Shown piece after piece: positions 7,673-8,317 of a stretch of 8,317 nucleotides of DNA; the stretch's first letter is position 1; each line of letters starts with the position of its first letter. Position numbers and translations under genes: made by a program. This DNA is from Deltaproteobacteria bacterium (GTDB lineage: Bacteria > Desulfobacterota > DSM-4660 > Desulfatiglandales > B25-G16). The stretch is from NCBI GenBank assembly GCA_019308645.1, contig JAFDHR010000088.1, positions 1 to 8,317 on the forward strand, given 5' to 3'. The notes below the pieces were generated by a model that ran no database searches, was not told the origin of the DNA, and was given only the letters and a program-made list of their open reading frames with translations.

Positions 7673-7702
7673 ATGGTAAGTATTTGTTATGCTCTCTGTC
7701 AA
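7673..7702 (-). promoter_or_regulatory. Candidate sigma-70 promoter of the efflux operon
   Basis: On the minus strand a perfect -35 box TTGACA (7702-7697) is followed by an 18-base spacer and TACCAT (7678-7673), which matches four of six -10 positions. Transcription would begin roughly 35-45 bases before the adaptor start codon at 7626. The -35 is exact but the -10 is weak, as is typical of a controlled promoter. No transcript data exist here, so this is a prediction. Confidence 0.45.
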
Positions 7703-7716
7703 GATATTTAGAGAGC
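7691..7716. promoter_or_regulatory. Inverted repeat over the -35 box (candidate operator)
   Basis: GCTCTCT (7691-7697) and AGAGAGC (7710-7716) form a perfect 7-bp inverted repeat separated by 12 bases. The TTGACA of the candidate promoter lies in the spacer and touches one arm. A repressor dimer bound here would block RNA polymerase, as is common for TetR- or MarR-controlled RND pumps. No regulator gene is present in the window, so the binding protein is unknown. An RNA hairpin is less likely because the site lies upstream of the predicted transcript start. Confidence 0.4.
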
Positions 7717-7861
7717 CCCGATGTTTGAAGATATATGATTTACTATAAAGGCGTGGGTATTTTCTGTTGACTGGCGGTGATAGAGATGGGGTAGGTCGCA
7801 ACCGAAGGTATCCGTATGATTTAAGCCAACGTACGATAAACAATTTTCGACAGACATTACC

Positions 7862-8226
7862 TTATATGGTATCCAACGGGCTTTGAACCCCCATCCCCCT
7901 TTCTTGATGACATGTGTATAAATCATTGTAGTGGACACATCCTTATGTCCAAGCAATTCCTGTACCGTCCTGATATCATACCCTGCCTCCAGCAAGTGTG
8001 TTGCAAAACTGTGGCGAAACGTGTGAGGACTAACAGGCTTTGTAAGTCTGGCTGATCGCGCTGCTTTTTGAACCGCCCGCTGCAACCCGCTTTCATTGAT
8101 GTGGTGTCTACGCATCGTACCGCTTCTAGGGTCCTGAGAAATTCGCTCCGATGGGAAAACATACTGCCAACCCCATTCCCTGCCCGGAATAGGGGACGCT
8201 CGTGCACTGAATATTCGATAAAAGAA
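7862..8226 (-). pseudogene. Integron-type tyrosine recombinase (IntI-like), truncated and frameshifted remnant
   Basis: The minus-strand open frame from 8226 encodes [29 protein letters not shown] and then the catalytic C-terminal half. The first stretch matches the extra domain specific to integron integrases. The catalytic residues are PHTFRH (His codon 8025-8023, Arg 8016-8014), ELLGHKD (His 7947-7945) and TTMIYTH (nucleophile Tyr 7920-7918). The family is about 320-340 aa. Here the N-terminal core-binding domain and the first catalytic Arg are missing, since an in-frame TAA lies at 8227-8229 and the 90 bases beyond show no integrase text in any frame. After KKGG the frame shifts: moving by one base at the five-G run (7899-7895) restores [10 protein letters not shown] and a stop at 7864-7862, the usual IntI ending. 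Without the shift the frame runs on with unrelated residues to 7708. Both lesions point to a dead gene, though a single-base sequencing error could explain the shift. Confidence 0.82.
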
Positions 8227-8317
8227 TTACCATTGATTATAACCCCACATTGTGCAAAGACTGGCTAAGTTTCCCCCCAGGGTTTGTGTAAACATGAAGC
8301 AAAGATGGTTAACTATT
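8227..8317. other. Sequence beyond the integrase breakpoint
   Basis: This edge stretch has stops in all three minus-strand frames, and no integrase homology continues through it. Integrase similarity becomes poor already near 8200-8226, so the deletion or insertion junction lies about there. No gene or repeat is recognised. Confidence 0.5.

Larger units (their letters stand above)
7639..7861. other. Intergenic region between the efflux operon and the integrase relic
   Basis: This stretch holds the candidate efflux promoter and operator (7673-7716). No convincing gene is seen: a 75-codon open frame on the minus strand overlaps the adaptor start out of frame and looks random. I searched by eye for the RYYYAAC and GTTRRRY core sites of integron attC elements and found no matching pair. 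Confidence 0.5.

Noticed and set aside
7616..7843. A 75-aa minus-strand open frame overlapping the adaptor start
   Set aside because: It overlaps the adaptor start codon out of frame and covers the candidate promoter, with no recognisable domain.
7639..7861. attC or attI recombination site next to the integrase relic
   Set aside because: Near matches such as GCCAAC at about 7823 and GTTGACT at about 7765 fail the RYYYAAC and GTTRRRY consensus and do not pair into an attC-like structure.
7708..8115. A 135-aa minus-strand open frame starting at an internal ATG, taken as an intact small recombinase
   Set aside because: Integrase text continues in frame upstream to about 8200, and the last 60 or so residues are out-of-frame read-through after the G-run shift, so this is a fragment of a pseudogene rather than a gene.

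Overview
The window looks like chromosomal DNA of a Gram-negative bacterium with type IV pili. It carries PilT-family ATPases, and it carries an RND pump with a lipoprotein adaptor, which requires two membranes. The PilT paralogue pair, a zinc-ribbon protein of the MJ0042 type, an integron-type integrase relic and moderate GC would suit the Desulfobacterota (former Deltaproteobacteria) or a neighbouring phylum. This placement is an inference from gene content; no marker gene is present.

Left part (1-3224, plus strand): a 254-base non-coding leader holds GC-rich palindromes followed by a T-tract and a small 9-bp tandem repeat. Three co-directional genes follow: a PilT pilus-retraction ATPase (255-1352), a divergent PilU-like second ATPase (1371-2540), and a small protein joining an N-terminal MJ0042-type zinc ribbon to a degenerate receiver-like domain (2592-3224). 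The short gaps (18 and 51 nt) and a good ribosome binding site before each gene suggest one operon. The likely theme is pilus retraction (twitching, adhesion or DNA uptake), with the third protein a possible regulator.

Middle: a convergent 175-base AT-rich gap (3225-3399) holds a repeat built on ATTAGCAATT and no strong terminator.

Right part (minus strand): a two-gene efflux operon, with a lipoprotein periplasmic adaptor (7626-6478) abutting an AcrB-superfamily RND permease (6477-3400). No outer-membrane channel gene is in the window, so the pump must borrow a TolC-like partner. Upstream of the adaptor, a perfect TTGACA -35 box is embedded in a 7-bp inverted repeat, a plausible promoter and operator.

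Far right (7862-8226, minus strand): a remnant of an integron-type tyrosine recombinase. It keeps the C-terminal catalytic half (H, R, H, Y) but has lost its N-terminal half and has a 1-nt frameshift in a G-run just before its natural C-terminus. No attC site or cassette was recognised around it. No wholly new system is evident. The points most worth following are the zinc-ribbon/receiver fusion in the pilT operon, the decayed integrase, and the candidate efflux operator.
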